Part shown: positions 23,804 through 35,500 of the stretch, piece by piece
Numbering within the stretch: position 1 is the first letter of the stretch
Layout: each line of letters begins with the position of its first letter
DNA from: Ulva prolifera
Lineage: Eukaryota > Chlorophyta > Ulvophyceae > Ulvales > Ulvaceae
Direction of reading: 5' to 3'
NCBI GenBank assembly: GCA_023078555.1
Contig: CM041198.1
Coordinates: forward strand, 11,909,874-11,973,873
DNA length: 64,000 bases
The notes under the pieces: generated by a model
What the model saw: only the letters and a program-made list of their open reading frames with translations
Told to the model about the DNA's origin: nothing
Database searches by the model: none
Program-made: the position numbers and the translations under genes

Positions 23804-24662
23804 GCCGGTCAGTATGATAGAGACCTGGCAAGGGGAAGTCTGCGGTGGCCAATTGCACCCATATTGTGCACATGGCCCCCCATCGTCTGAACTGATTGAT
23901 GACACACTGGAATCACTGTGGGATAGTGATGAATGCTGCATTTCTAATGCACTCTGTAGCACGTTTTCAATTTCTTATGCATGTATGGGAAAAAACAATG
24001 CTGCTACGTTATCTGCGTACAGTGCAGAGGCTGGTGCTGCTTGCCTTGATCTGCGAACCCTTACATGTTTGATGCCATCTGCTGTCAATTGCATGAGTCC
24101 CCTGTGTCAGCTTTGCAGACTGCGAAGCAGCATGCCAGCTGTGCGATCCACGACCCTGACCAGAATAGGTGAAGTAGGCTGCGGCCAATGAGTACCTGCA
24201 GAGTTGGAAATCTGCTCAAGTACTTTGTGTAAAGCTCGACAAATTCTCTGCACATCAACACAGACCAGGCTATGGCATATCTACAACATCCGTGACGGGC
24301 AACCTGGTCTGCTGAAATGAAACACTGCGTTCCACTACGATATTCATGGCAAACTCGTAGTGGCTGTCGCCACCTGTCATGGCGCGACATCGAAATAAAG
24401 TTACACATCGGACTGAATGAAAAGGTGCCATCTCTCTTGACCCACCATACCTAGACGCCGTGATGACAACGTGGTAACGGAAAACAATCATCTGTTGCGC
24501 TATCGACCACTGCATACTGCTGACTGAAACACCTTTCACACTGTGCATTCAGTTATAGCAGGACAAGCAACATTGTCACTAGATGCTGATACGCGATGTG
24601 GAACTAGCACGACAGCACAAAGGGTGCTTGCAATGCCCACACATGGAGCTCTACCCCACCCG
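23804..24662. other. Convergent intergenic region
   Basis: About 860 bp lie between the ends of bS16 and PRODH. Open frames on both strands carry no recognised motif and no splice joins give a convincing exon chain. 3' UTRs of the flanking genes are expected. Confidence 0.4.
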
Positions 24663-27600
24663 TTAGGACTGCCTGCCCAGCAGTCTCCGAGTCACCTCGC
24701 TGCATCGCATCTCCATCTCTTTTGCCACACCGCCTAGCAGCCCACTGTTTTCCTGTGCACGCCTGATCAGATACGGTATGGTCTCTTCCACAGGCCCAAA
24801 AGGCACGTACTTGTATGCCCTGTAGCTGTGCCGGCCCAGAACGTAGCTGAGGTGGTCTGCCATGCCCAGCAACTGCCCGAAGTACACCCCGCACTCTCCC
24901 GGCCTCATGCCAAAGTCATGCATGTGGCGAACCGCCATCTCCACCGAGTACTGGTTGTGCGTTGCGATCATGACCTCTGCCCCAGCAGATGCGGCCTCCT
25001 GGATCGCCATGCGCACGCAGCGGTTGTAGTTAGAGTGCGTGTGAGCGATGCCGTCGTACACCGGGTTCGGCACCCCCTTCTGCTCTGCGGCCTCCTCTTC
25101 ATGCACCATGTATGCGCCGCGAACAAGCTTCGCGCCAAACTTGTACCCCCGCCGCCGCGCCGACTCGATGTCGGAGTTCAGGCGGAAACGGGAGTCCCGC
25201 AGGTAGCACTGGTAGGTGTTGTACACGATGGGCACGTCGCGGTTGAACTCTGCCATCATGTCCTTCGCAATCGAGTCGATCGCAGGCTGCAGGTAGTTGT
25301 GCTCAGCGTCGATCATGATGCGCAGGTTGGCGTCGGCGGCCTCCTTGCACAGCCGGCGCACCCGCTCGACCATCTTGTTCAACAGATCCAGCTCCTCCTC
25401 TGTCGGTGTCACCTGCAGCAGCATGCCCCCTGTCAGCAGCCAACAGCAGCGTGCAAGCATACCACAGCTGGATGCTGCGGATTGGCAGAAGCTCAGAATC
25501 ATGAGGTAAGGCGAGCCACGAGGACTGCAGCGCTTTTTGCAACAACACGTCTCGAGCTGCATGGCGCACTGCGGCGTGGCAGCATCAGGTGGGGTACATC
25601 GGGTGTGCAACGCACCTCTGTCAGCGGCCCGCGCTCCCTGCACTTGCTTGTGAGCTGGGGGATGTCAGCAACCTTGATTTGGTCGATGAAAGAGACATAG
25701 TCGATGCGGTCGGTGTGCTGTTGGTCCAGCTTGTCAAATAAAGCAGCGGCGTCTGCGTCATCTGTGAACATCTCACGATACACTTCATAGAATTCATCCT
25801 GCAGCACCGGCACCACCTCTCGTCAAGCGTGCCTGCGTCCGATCACCAACGGTGTTCCCAGGCTACGCACGTGCAACTCATAAACTCGGATGATGACAGC
25901 TGTTCACCACATACGCTGGGACACTAGATGTGTACAAAGCAGACCCGAAAAAAATGACACAGGTGTACACTGAGAGGCAGAGCGAACACTAGACTGTACC
26001 AGCACTCCTGCATTGTCACTAATGTTACACAAACCGTAGCAAGCAGAAATTTTACCTTGCTTATGTAGCCATTGCAGTCTCGATCAAACCGCGCAAACAG
26101 CCGAGTCAGCTCCTCAATGGTCCGGCTGATCATGTGCAGCAGGTTTGGATTCCCCAATGCTGTTACCTGCACTGTGATTGAGAGGCTGAAGCAGCCCCTT
26201 TGTCAACAGGTGTTGCTGTGTGCTAGGCCGTCGGGACTATGTATGTGCATTTTGTTGAATCGCACTTTTATGGCAGCAAATCCTTGCCCGGACAGAGTCT
26301 TGGCAGCCTCCAGGGCGCGCATGAAGATTTGGACGTGTGAATCACACTTCATTTCACTCTCATATCCATAAGTCCTGACGATGGTCGCATAGTTCCTTTC
26401 TGAGAGGGAGTCGGCTCCCGCAACGCCCTTGCCGCTGTGCACATCACTCTCCGCAGCATAATCAAGTATTGACCCAATGCCATGCTTGTGGAGCTCTTGC
26501 ACCGTCGGCTGGATGCTCTGCACAGGTCATACGGCTAGTTGCCAAGGCGGAGTGGGGTCCTGAGGACGAGGGGGTCAAGGCAGTGTCAGTGCGTCACTCG
26601 GGAGCTCCACGAACGTGCGCCCATAATTTTATGCACTTCAAGGTATGTTGCAGGTATTGCAAGACAAATGCGTAGGATCAGAATCGCAGCGCACCTCTTG
26701 GTCTTCACCTGCACAGAAGTGTGCAAAAAACGAATGTCGCATCACCAAGGCGGGGATTGGCCCCAACAGCCTTCTCGACCATGAATATAGAGTGTCCGCG
26801 TTCTTGACTAATGGCTTGATTTTGCAGAGAGTCAGAACTGCGATGCCCCGTGTGAGCGAGTATGTGGAGATGTCCCGATATGACGACTCTGGGTTGTCAA
26901 AACACAGGGGAACAAAACGAGAGTTCCTCAACTTCTTTCCTGGCTCAACGATGGGCAATGGTGGCTCGACCGCCCAAAAGGTGCCTGAGTGACGAGGCTG
27001 CTCGAGTGTATCAATCGGCTGTTGCAGTGGAGCATTTCCGCCCTTGGGTGTGGGTGTGGCTTCACTGTGAAGAGCAGCTGATGCTGCCTGCACACGTGGG
27101 CATAGGTTAAAGCAGAGCTGCGATGGAGATAATCTGGCATACACAACTTCTTAGTGAATTGTCTTGCTGCGGTTCGATACCTCTGAAATGAATCTCTGCC
27201 GTTCGGGTACTGCTGTCAAGAGCTGTACGTCTACTAGCGTCGGAGCCAAGAGCTTCGCGTACCACGCAGAAATATTGAATATCATTTATTTGCGCAAGCA
27301 CAACATGAACGTAATCAAGGCCAACGTACTTAAGAATGCGGCCCTCGCGTGAGAAACTACTTATCTGAGCGTGCGCACTAGATGTCATACATCCACTACA
27401 CCCAATGCCGTTCATGAGCCGGGCATAAGATCTGAAGAAATGCGCTACAACATCCATGCTAGTACAGTAATGCAGAGGGTGCATGTATACTCAATCCTGG
27501 GAGTTTGCCGACTGTGGCAAATTCACGTTCAGCCACAGGCTTGCTAGCCCAGAACTGATAGGAGATCCCCATGCGCTGCAATTTGTAATGAAATAGGTAG

Positions 27601-27800
27601 CGTTAGTATGGAAGCTGCTCAACCCGCGCAGAAAGCGGCTCCGTACACCAAGCAGCGCGGCAACGACTATCTCAAATAACAGGGCCGGAGAATGTTCACG
27701 AGTAGCCACGCACCGACGAGGATGAAGCTTGCCTGATCCAGCTTACTGCGGTGGGCGTGCGGTAGAACAGTTGCTGCGAGACTCCACAGGCTTTTCGCAT
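24663..27800 (-). CDS. PRODH: Mitochondrial proline dehydrogenase with an EF-hand insertion
   Basis: Six exons, all phase 0: 27800-27714, 27087-26695, 26517-26266, 26166-26056, 25798-25616, 25412-24663, 591 residues. The enzyme oxidises proline to pyrroline-5-carboxylate with FAD at the inner mitochondrial membrane. Exon 1 (29 residues, MRKACGV...) is Arg/Ser/aromatic-rich without acidic residues, a good presequence. The barrel shows HGIGSILDYAAE, GFAAIKVTALGNP, LRIMIDAEHNYLQPAID, YNTYQCYLRDS, FGAKLVRGAYM, ATHNQYSV and FGQLLGMADHLSY. Between the second barrel strand and VTPTEEE lies DRDCNGYISKDE (about 272-283), matching the EF-hand loop at positions 1, 3, 5, 6, 9 and 12. A second loop-like stretch, DQQHTDRIDYVS, is degenerate. 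The exon 1 join is inferred from donor GTGCGT and phase; the rest is firm. Confidence 0.9.
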
Positions 27801-28285
27801 CGGTCAGCGTCTAACACCAGGGCAGCAAGGATGAGAGGAGCACAAGACAGCGTCGCGAGCGTCCAATGATACACCTGTGAGATTTTTAAGAATCAGGCTA
27901 AAAGAGGCGGGAAGACAGCGGCAGATTGGAAAAGTAGGCGTGATATGTGCCAAGTGTAAATTGAATGCAACGCCACGCTACACGCTATTGTGTTCAGATG
28001 AGGACGACAGTTGCTTACAGACCACGCCTGAAGGTAGCTTTTTTCGGCATGATCGCAGCATATTGCGCGCTTTGATAAGAGCACCTACCGAGCACAGCTG
28101 TCGATAGGGAACAGCCCGCGTTGTCGCATGCATGGACAATGCGCACACATGATGTGCGCTGTGCTCGTGGGAGAGCAGCCCTTTACACTACGCATGAAAC
28201 AACGGGCCATATTCCATTTTAGTGATAGCAAAGTATCGCTGCATCGGAGCACGTGTTGTCGGCCAAGTCAGTGCAGGTGTGCCGA
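27801..28285. other. Intergenic, upstream of PRODH
   Basis: Short ORFs without motifs. This stretch is expected to hold the PRODH promoter on the minus strand and the degraded 5' part of the neighbouring pseudo-copy on the plus strand. Confidence 0.35.
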
Positions 28286-28452
28286 TGCCCCTGCCCCCAC
28301 GTATTATTCTCACCCGCACGGTGTGCCTTTGCCACCCGCGCTAGCATGAGTTCTCGACGGAAGTCAGCAGCACGAGCAGTACAGCAGCAGCAGCATCACG
28401 AAAATCCTTCGTCTACCATATTGTGAACTAGAGCTGCCCTTTGCGGCCGGAA
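28286..28452 (+). pseudogene. Broken inverted copy of the Cys-rich gene's first exon
   Basis: This stretch copies the coding strand of exon 1 of the neighbouring minus-strand gene (about 29560-29390) in opposite orientation. Thirty consecutive bases are identical (28351-28380 against the complement of 29466-29495), and the similarity continues on both sides through the CGTATTATTCT block and the GCGGCCGGA block. In the matching frame the copy has TAG where the other reads Trp (near 28331) and another TAG near 28429, so it cannot make the same protein. The upstream CxxC part aligns poorly. It looks like a partial local duplication that has decayed. Confidence 0.65.
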
Positions 28453-28882
28453 ACTCCAACCAATCGGTGTTGCCATGGCTGTCGCAGGCTTCCGATCGGA
28501 CGGTTGCTCGTCGATCCGTCGTTTCTCGCAAAAAAGTCGTAAACATACACCTTACTGATCTCTTTGTCATCTTTTAGGCTGGTCGTACCTTCGAGCCGGT
28601 TGGCTTGCGTGATGTGACCACACCACAAATCTGATCTCACGCTAACGAGTCGACGCGAGTAGAGAATGAAATCAGTGCCACATTCTGGCTGTGGCAGATT
28701 ATGGCACTGTTTGTGGCAGATATACGGTGGGCTAAGCATGTACCTGCGAGTGGCTTGTCAACGCTGACACCAGCAGACCGCTGCAGTAGCGACAATCACA
28801 ACATTTCTGCCATACAATTTAAATAATAATAGCTTGCAGTCTATAAGGGTTTCGTCGCTGGCCTTTGTAGGCTTGTGTGGGA

Positions 28883-29690
28883 TCACTGCCATGCATCCCA
28901 TGATTGCAACATGTACCAGTCATTGGGATGGTTAAAAAACACCCGACACTGCATCTTGTACTTGCAACCAATGCAGGTCACTCGAGAACCCCTGGTATTC
29001 CTGCCTACTCGAGTAATACCATTGACAGCAGCTGTTTGATCTGCCTTGCAGCCATCTTGCAGCATACGCCCCAAATAGCCCGGCACAGATACGTGCACAG
29101 ATACGTGTGACTCGACGCGGTGTTCTTGCCAGGTTTCTGATTGCGCTTGCATAGGCTACAGTTGCCCGGCTGATCCTCAGCGTGCTTGAGATTTTCAGGG
29201 ACATTGCTGCCATCCTCACAACGAAGACATGTAGCAATGGTATCCCTGCGCGAATCAAGAGTCCAGCGTTAAATATCAAAAATTATACACTCATCACATT
29301 GTTGAGGTTCCAGTCGCGAGTCTCGAACGTCTACCGCAATGGACAGCTCCGGCAACGCGGATGTAGTCGGAAGCGCCATAGTATCTATACGCACTCCGGC
29401 CACAAAGGTGGTCTTGGCTTTCCTTTCTGACAAACGAAGGTTTCCAGTGTTTCTGCTGCTGCTTCACTGCTCGTGCTGCTGACTTCCGTCGAGAACCTAA
29501 GCCAGCGCGGGTGGCGAGGGCACACCGTGCGCGTAAGAATAATACGGGGGCCCCTGCCACAGGAAGAACACGGGTCATTGGCCAGGTCGGCCGCACGGCA
29601 GACACCACACCCGAAAACTCCAAAACCTGTTCCTCTAACTCTGAACCACAACGTTTGAGCTTTGGGCTCTTCACTGTTTCGCTGTAACAT
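28883..29690 (-). CDS. Small Cys-rich (CxxC) protein of unknown function
   Basis: Three exons: 29690-29395, 29245-29105 (or 29093), 29000-28883, about 184-188 residues. I do not recognise the family. Exon 1 has GCGVC and PCSSCGR with a later VCPRHPRW; exon 2 has TCLRCEDG and NCSLCKR; exon 3 has TCIGCKYKMQC. The regular Cys pairs suggest bound zinc, and the basic Ser/Thr linkers suggest a nuclear protein; both are inference. Exon 1 and 2 join through donor GTGCGT in phase 2. The end of exon 2 holds a 12-bp tandem repeat, each unit with its own GTATCT donor in the same phase, so two isoforms differing by four residues are possible. A decayed inverted copy of exon 1 lies about 1 kb away. Confidence 0.6.
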
Positions 29691-30265
29691 CTCTCCTACT
29701 GCCGCTGTTCTGTGACGCAGCTGACGAGGCGGCCTGACGTGCAAGACCAACGGTGCATTGCCCGCACGGCCTGCACATACTGACATACGATGAGGCCAGT
29801 CAGGACACCTGAGTCACAATTTCGCACCATTTCAGACACGCATTTCCATGCACTTGCCACATCCACCTCGGTCCCCTGAACAACTGTCGGGAGCCTCACA
29901 CCACAGAAGCTGTGCTGCGCTCTGGCACGTTCACATTTGCAGGCTACAGCCAGGGTAGCCTGCTGCTTCTAGCCCCTATAACCTTGTCTGGCACCATAAC
30001 TTTGTCTGACAAAACATCTGCGAGCGTCTGCAACGCAGACTGCACTCTAGGATGGTCGACGTGTACATGGCACGCAGGTGCATCACAGCCACTTGGTCAA
30101 AAAAATTGTGAACAGATATGCCAAAGCAACTGGATGATGCAGCAAGGGATCACAATCCACAGAAATAACACGGATAGGGCTAGGGCGGAACTGAAAACGC
30201 AATCGCCTGCATGGCCATTTCCATGCAAGCAACTCGTGTGTAGAATTTCGCGAATTGCAACACGT
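29691..30265. other. Intergenic between two minus-strand genes
   Basis: No supported coding segment. It should contain the promoter of the Cys-rich gene and the 3' UTR of the gene to its right. A plus-strand ORF at 29912-30442 overlaps the true minus-strand last exon and has no motif. Confidence 0.4.
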
Positions 30266-31547
30266 CTAATAGTCAGGCTTCAGTGGCCCCCCAAAATCTG
30301 CATTGTCTTTCCCAAACATACTAAAGAAAGACTTCCGTTCCTTGAGAACTTCAATGACGCCCTCATTGACCTGCCCAGGGAAAGCTGCGCCAAGGAAATT
30401 TCCCTGCAAGCGGTGCTAGCATCAGCAGTGCCCCCTTGCTGACCTGTGCACACTGTAGCAGGCCACCTTGCTCTGGAATCACAGAAAGCCTGCCTGATAT
30501 TGCCCACTGAACCGTGTCAGGACATTCAAAGTACTTTCTCAACATCTCAATGCAAAAGCACGCATGGTTTGACTATGTGCAGCATGCCATGTTGCAAGCA
30601 TACATCCTCTCCGCCATGGACGATCGCTGATGTAAAAATGCAACAGATCACACTAGTAAAGGTCATTGAGAAATTCGATAGGCATTTTGCTCCGAGCCAC
30701 ACACCTCTGCATCCTTCTGCACAAGGGCCAGGGGATTGATCGCAAGGGGTTCTGTTTCGTCACTAAACGCCCACATGACTTGCCCATCCTCTTGCAACTG
30801 AATATCGGCGATGCCCGCAATCGGTATCCGCTTGATGTCAGCCAGATTGCCGAGTTTTTCAAGCTCAACCCTACCTGGTTTTGTGGGTGATACATATGCG
30901 TTGACGAGATTTGCATTGCGATCAACCTGCAAAGCCACCGCAGAGTGTGCTGATTGTATGTGGAGACGACAGTGCACAAGAGTCGCATGTGCACAGTGCA
31001 AAGATTTTATATTGCGAGCACTGCTGGCACATCCTGTTCATGGCTTGTTCTTCATGACAACACATTGCAGAGCATACCATTGGACGAAGCATGACAGAAA
31101 ATTCTATGTGAGCAGCATTCGATACAGCATATCATAGTGGAAGGAGAGCATACGATATAAATGCCCAGTGATCGATCGTTTGGGTCATAGTATATGTTTC
31201 CATAGGCATCCAACATCATCATGTGCGTATCCCCAGTCTTCGTCGGTATCATCGTTATCCCATACGGCTCGCCCGTGGGCGACACCATCAGCTGCATTCC
31301 ATTGGGTGTAGAATCTCTTGATAAGAATGTCACGTGGGGATCCAGTGCATCATAATTCCTCCAGTACCACAGGCCTGATCCCACCAGGAGCGTTGCGAAG
31401 ATTTTCCTCCGTGTCCAGAAGACCTGTTGCGGAGGACCTCCACCATCGCTACCAGGTGGAGGAGGTGGGGGTGGAGGAGGAATGTCTTGTAAGGGTGGCG
31501 CAGGCGGGGGCCCTCTTGATGATTGAGGCCTGGTCCTTGTTGAGTTC
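30266..31547 (-). CDS. Proline-rich, single-pass membrane protein of unknown function
   Basis: Four exons join in phase: 31547-31154, 30926-30705, 30545-30444, 30403-30266, giving 284 residues plus an unresolved N-terminus. A Pro-rich arm (a run of eight Pro at PPPPPPPP) leads to RRKIFATLLVGSGLWYWRNY, a probable membrane helix with basic residues in front. The remainder looks globular: MQLMVSPTGEPYG, YGNIYYDPND, SVIPEQGGLL, then a C-terminal KERKSFFSMFGKDN. The first residues must come from an upstream exon ending in phase 2; ATG at 32002 with a 14-base exon ending AG before GTGTAT (31988) fits but is only a guess. Intron 30443-30404 would be 40 bp. Presence of a basic-flanked helix is compatible with an organelle membrane. 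Confidence 0.6.
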
Positions 31548-32548
31548 CTGCAGACTTCCGTGTCAAGTTGCGTACCTTTCTAGCATTTCACAGGCCGGGA
31601 ACAGCCCAACAAACAACTGCACTGCATAGCTTCTGTATATACTATGTTCCTGCTGTCGTACCTGTGCGGCACTGGTGCACAGCCGTGCCGGGTGCAACGG
31701 TTACATGCCCGCATGCGACAGTGACGAGTCATTGTCGAGGCACCGGTGATGAAGAATTTAGCATATGATACACGATATGTTACGTATTCAATGTAGGGCG
31801 GGCCGCTACAGAAGTGTGCTTGGACACGGGCGGCGTTGTGACGCGACAAGAGCAACGAGACCTCTTAAAACCAAACTTAAACACGTGCACCTGTCAAGCC
31901 ACGCCATGCTCTGAAGGAAGCCACTACGATGTTGCCAGAGTTGACGATTCATCGTGCTTCCTTGCAAGCTGCTTGCGGTTGAATACACCTGTCGAGGCCC
32001 ATGCATGTAGACAGTTGCGGCTATTCTTGCGCAATCATGCACGGGCGCACAAGGACGTTCCCATGTGAACGCAACAATACGATATGTAGCAGTACACGTC
32101 AGACGGTTCACGTAGCAAAGCGTTGCGGTATGTACGCGCATACGATGTTCTCTAGACTCCGAGATCAGCACGGGTGGCGACACATGCAGCGACAAAGCCT
32201 ACACGTATCTGTCACAAATCGTGAACTTCCGGGCCAATCTTCGAGTTGTCCACCCTGCACTGTCGCACCTTGCAGACAGCCCGGCATGCATCCTTGAGTG
32301 TGGCCGCAGGGCTGATCCGCCCCACCCGCATCAAGCACTGCAATGGCGCCTGATCCAGTTCATGCAGGTTCGGATCAGTGCACAACAAGAATCAGGCATG
32401 CGCGGCACCAGCATGGAGCTAACCGGCAGGCCCCAATTCTGTCAGTCAGTATAAAAAGTACTTAAAGCAGCTCAGCCAGTCTAGGTCAGCGGCAACGGGC
32501 TCAATAAATGCAATTGTGACGAATGCGACCATCAGGCACCCACGCATA
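31548..32548. other. Intergenic between separase and the membrane-protein gene
   Basis: Minus-strand 5' region of the membrane-protein gene, including its possible first exon near 32002-31989, and the 3' flank of separase. ORFs on both strands are short and carry no motif. Confidence 0.35.
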
Positions 32549-35500
32549 CTATGTCCTGGATCCTGAGGTGTGATAAGAAAAAATAGTCGGAATGCCATAG
32601 CACACAGGGGCAGCCCCGTTCAACCAACGCAAGCGACATGCACTGCGGCTCGCTTGCACACTGGAGGCCACAAATTCTACCGGGCCAAGTGTGCTGTCAT
32701 CAGAGCATGGCCTATCAGCGCACGGTGCACCCCCCTTCACAGCTGCCCGATGTTCCTGGACCAAGCTATGTCCCGTGCCCCTCCCCTGCACCTGACTGCA
32801 TTCAGCAACGTCATGACGGAGCTGCGCCACGGATCCCACCCCGTCACGCGAGTCTGCAGCATTGGTGACGCACAGCGCGTCTCCAGTGCCTCCAGGGCTC
32901 TCTGCATGCAGCGCCTGGTGTGCTGCTGCAGCCTCAGCGCCTTCAGCTGCCCGCACTGCAGTCTTTTTCCGCGGCACGAGGCGCCGAGACCGACGAACGC
33001 CTGTGTTGGACTGACTCGCGTGCGGCACTTGAGCACTGTCCTGTGGCGCTGATTCGTGTGCAGGGCGCTGGCACGCCTGCCCAGGAGCGCCGCCACCGCC
33101 TGGGCATGCAGCCTCATTAGCCTCTGCCTCAGCTGCCAGGCGCTGCAAGCGGCCCCCGCGGCCTTGCCTGCGCTTGGCTCCCGCGGCCCGCTGGCGCTGC
33201 AACCCGGCCTGCCCGGGTGCGCCCGGCACAGCCACTGTGTTCAGGTCCAACTGCGCAAGCGCGGCGGCGGTATCGTCCATGTGCGCCACAGCGGGTCGTT
33301 GCTGCTCGTGCGTCCTGCTGCACTCTGCGCTTTTGCCAGTGGGGCTCACGGATCTGCATACATGAGCGTCCTCAGACTCCAGTGCCCAGGCGCCCCATTC
33401 TCTGGCGTGTCCGGGTAGCTCGGAGGCATGTGTTTGGGGTTTGGATGGGGCAGCATTGAGCAGGAAGGAAGGCAGCACACCGTCGCAACATCGCCTCTGT
33501 GAATAGGTCAATGTCTCGGTCAGTGACGTCCCACAGGTTTGCCACCACACACCGGCTCCCGGCGGCGAGGTATGCAGCCGTGGGGCCCGCAGCCGCGACC
33601 CCGCTTCCGGCACGTTCACCTAGGCTTGCTGAGGAGCACCCCATGAGCACTGCTGCTGGAGCAGGAACAGGCAGGCAGCCCGTGTCGCCCCGAAGACCTG
33701 CACTGCCAGCATCGGTGTCAGTGGTGCAAGTGCTGTATATAGTTAGCTTGTAGTGCCACGCTCGACGGATCACTAGGAAGCAAGCAATGGGCGGCCACAG
33801 GCCGCCAGCGCCATGTGATACAGTGGACGCAGAAGAGGCAGATGCAGCTGCTGCACATACACGACGTCAACGCACCGGCTCCATGCCCGAGGAACACAAA
33901 GAGGTCTCGCCCATGCATCTGGCCGTGAAGCTGCCCCTGCTGCATTGCGGGCGCTCCGCACGTGCCGTGCCAGCCGTCGATCGACCGGAACCACGGCCCA
34001 AACCGTTTCCGGGTGCCTGGCAGATCCCCAGCAGGGTCCACAACGTACAGGGCTCGGTGCATGTCCACACTGAATGGCCCTGTGGGTGGGCCCTGGCTAT
34101 GCAGGCATGCTCCCGGCAGTGACCTGAAGACTGCGTGTGCATCGAACGGCTGGATCGCTTCCCATGGGAAGCAGTGCAGATCCCAGCCAAGGAGAACCTC
34201 CACCGGCCGCCCGTTTGGCCTGCCGCTGGAGGCAGTGTCACCTCGATCGTCTGGCTGCGAGTTGCACTGTGTGGCAGGGGGCGACAAGCAATGCTGCAGC
34301 GGCCCAGCACATAGCTCACGCACAACCTGCACCGCAGCACCCAGGCGCTCGTCTAGCTCCTTGCGCCAAGACCACCATTCCTGCCTGCTGTCCCCCGCTT
34401 GCACACTCTCGCTGGTCACTGGGCTGCCCCCTGCCTGCAGCACCTCGCGCGGCGCTCCCGAGCCGTCCTCTGCCCCCGTGTCAGCTGATGCAGCGGCTGC
34501 AGCCGTCCAGCGCTTGCAACCGGCCGCGCTGTCGTCCAGGATCCCCCGCACAGTCTGCAGCGCCGCCTGCAGGGCCCCCCCTGCTGCGCCACTCGCTCTG
34601 CAGCAGGCCCCGCGGTCGCCGGAGCGCACGGCCGTGTGGGAGCTGCCAGCTTTCGACGGCGTGCTGTGGTCTGCGGCTGCATCAGGGAACACTTGCACTG
34701 CAGCTCGGACGGCCCAGGCATCGCAGTCTGGTGCGCCAGCGTCGGGGTCGTGGCAGGCGTACGACGCCACAAGGAGGCATGGCGGCTGGCCGAGCGCGTC
34801 GACCGCATGCGTCATGGCCACAGTGTCTGCGTGCCGTGGCCAGTGCTCCTGGACCACCCTGTGCATCCCCGCTTCATGGCTTGCAGCATCTGCACAGACA
34901 TGTAAGCTTGTAGCTGCGCACAGGCCAGACTACCATAAGGTGCTCTGGCATGCACAGCACAGCACTGACATTTGTCACATGCAATGAGGATGGCCGCCAG
35001 CGTACCTTCAGCCGGAGCTCCGCTGCATGCATGCAGCGCATGCAAAACCACATCTCCCTCTGCATCCTCCCACGTCCGGCCATGGGTATCCTGTGCACCT
35101 GCCGACGGGCTGCCTAGCAGTGACATCAGCACAGCGTTGGCTGTTGCGAGGCGACCGGCCACTTGCAGTGCCAGAAAGGCTGTAGCCGCAGCACCACAGG
35201 AAGTTGCAAACAGCGCCAGATCCTCACAGGCCGGAGCACACCGGCGTGCTCCGAATGGCAACACTGCAATCGCACTGGAGAACAGCAGCAGAGCGTCCTG
35301 TGCCGCCACCGCCGACGAGGTGCACTGCTGCAGCTGCAGATCGCCGCGAGCGCATAGCAGTGCCGGCGCCATGGCGGCGCGTGCTGCGCTGCGGAGCTCC
35401 TGCCCCGCGCACACACATGCCATGACATGCAGCAGCATGAACACGTCCGCATTGCCCCAAGTTGTACACAGCTGTACTACGTCGTGGATCCACAGACATA

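Noticed and set aside
23667..24191. 174-codon plus-strand ORF over bS16 exon 3
   Set aside because: Out of frame with the clear S16 C-terminus and contains no motif.
33962..34987. 341-codon plus-strand ORF
   Set aside because: Antisense to separase exon 6 and its upstream intron; no motif, while the minus strand has the catalytic domain.
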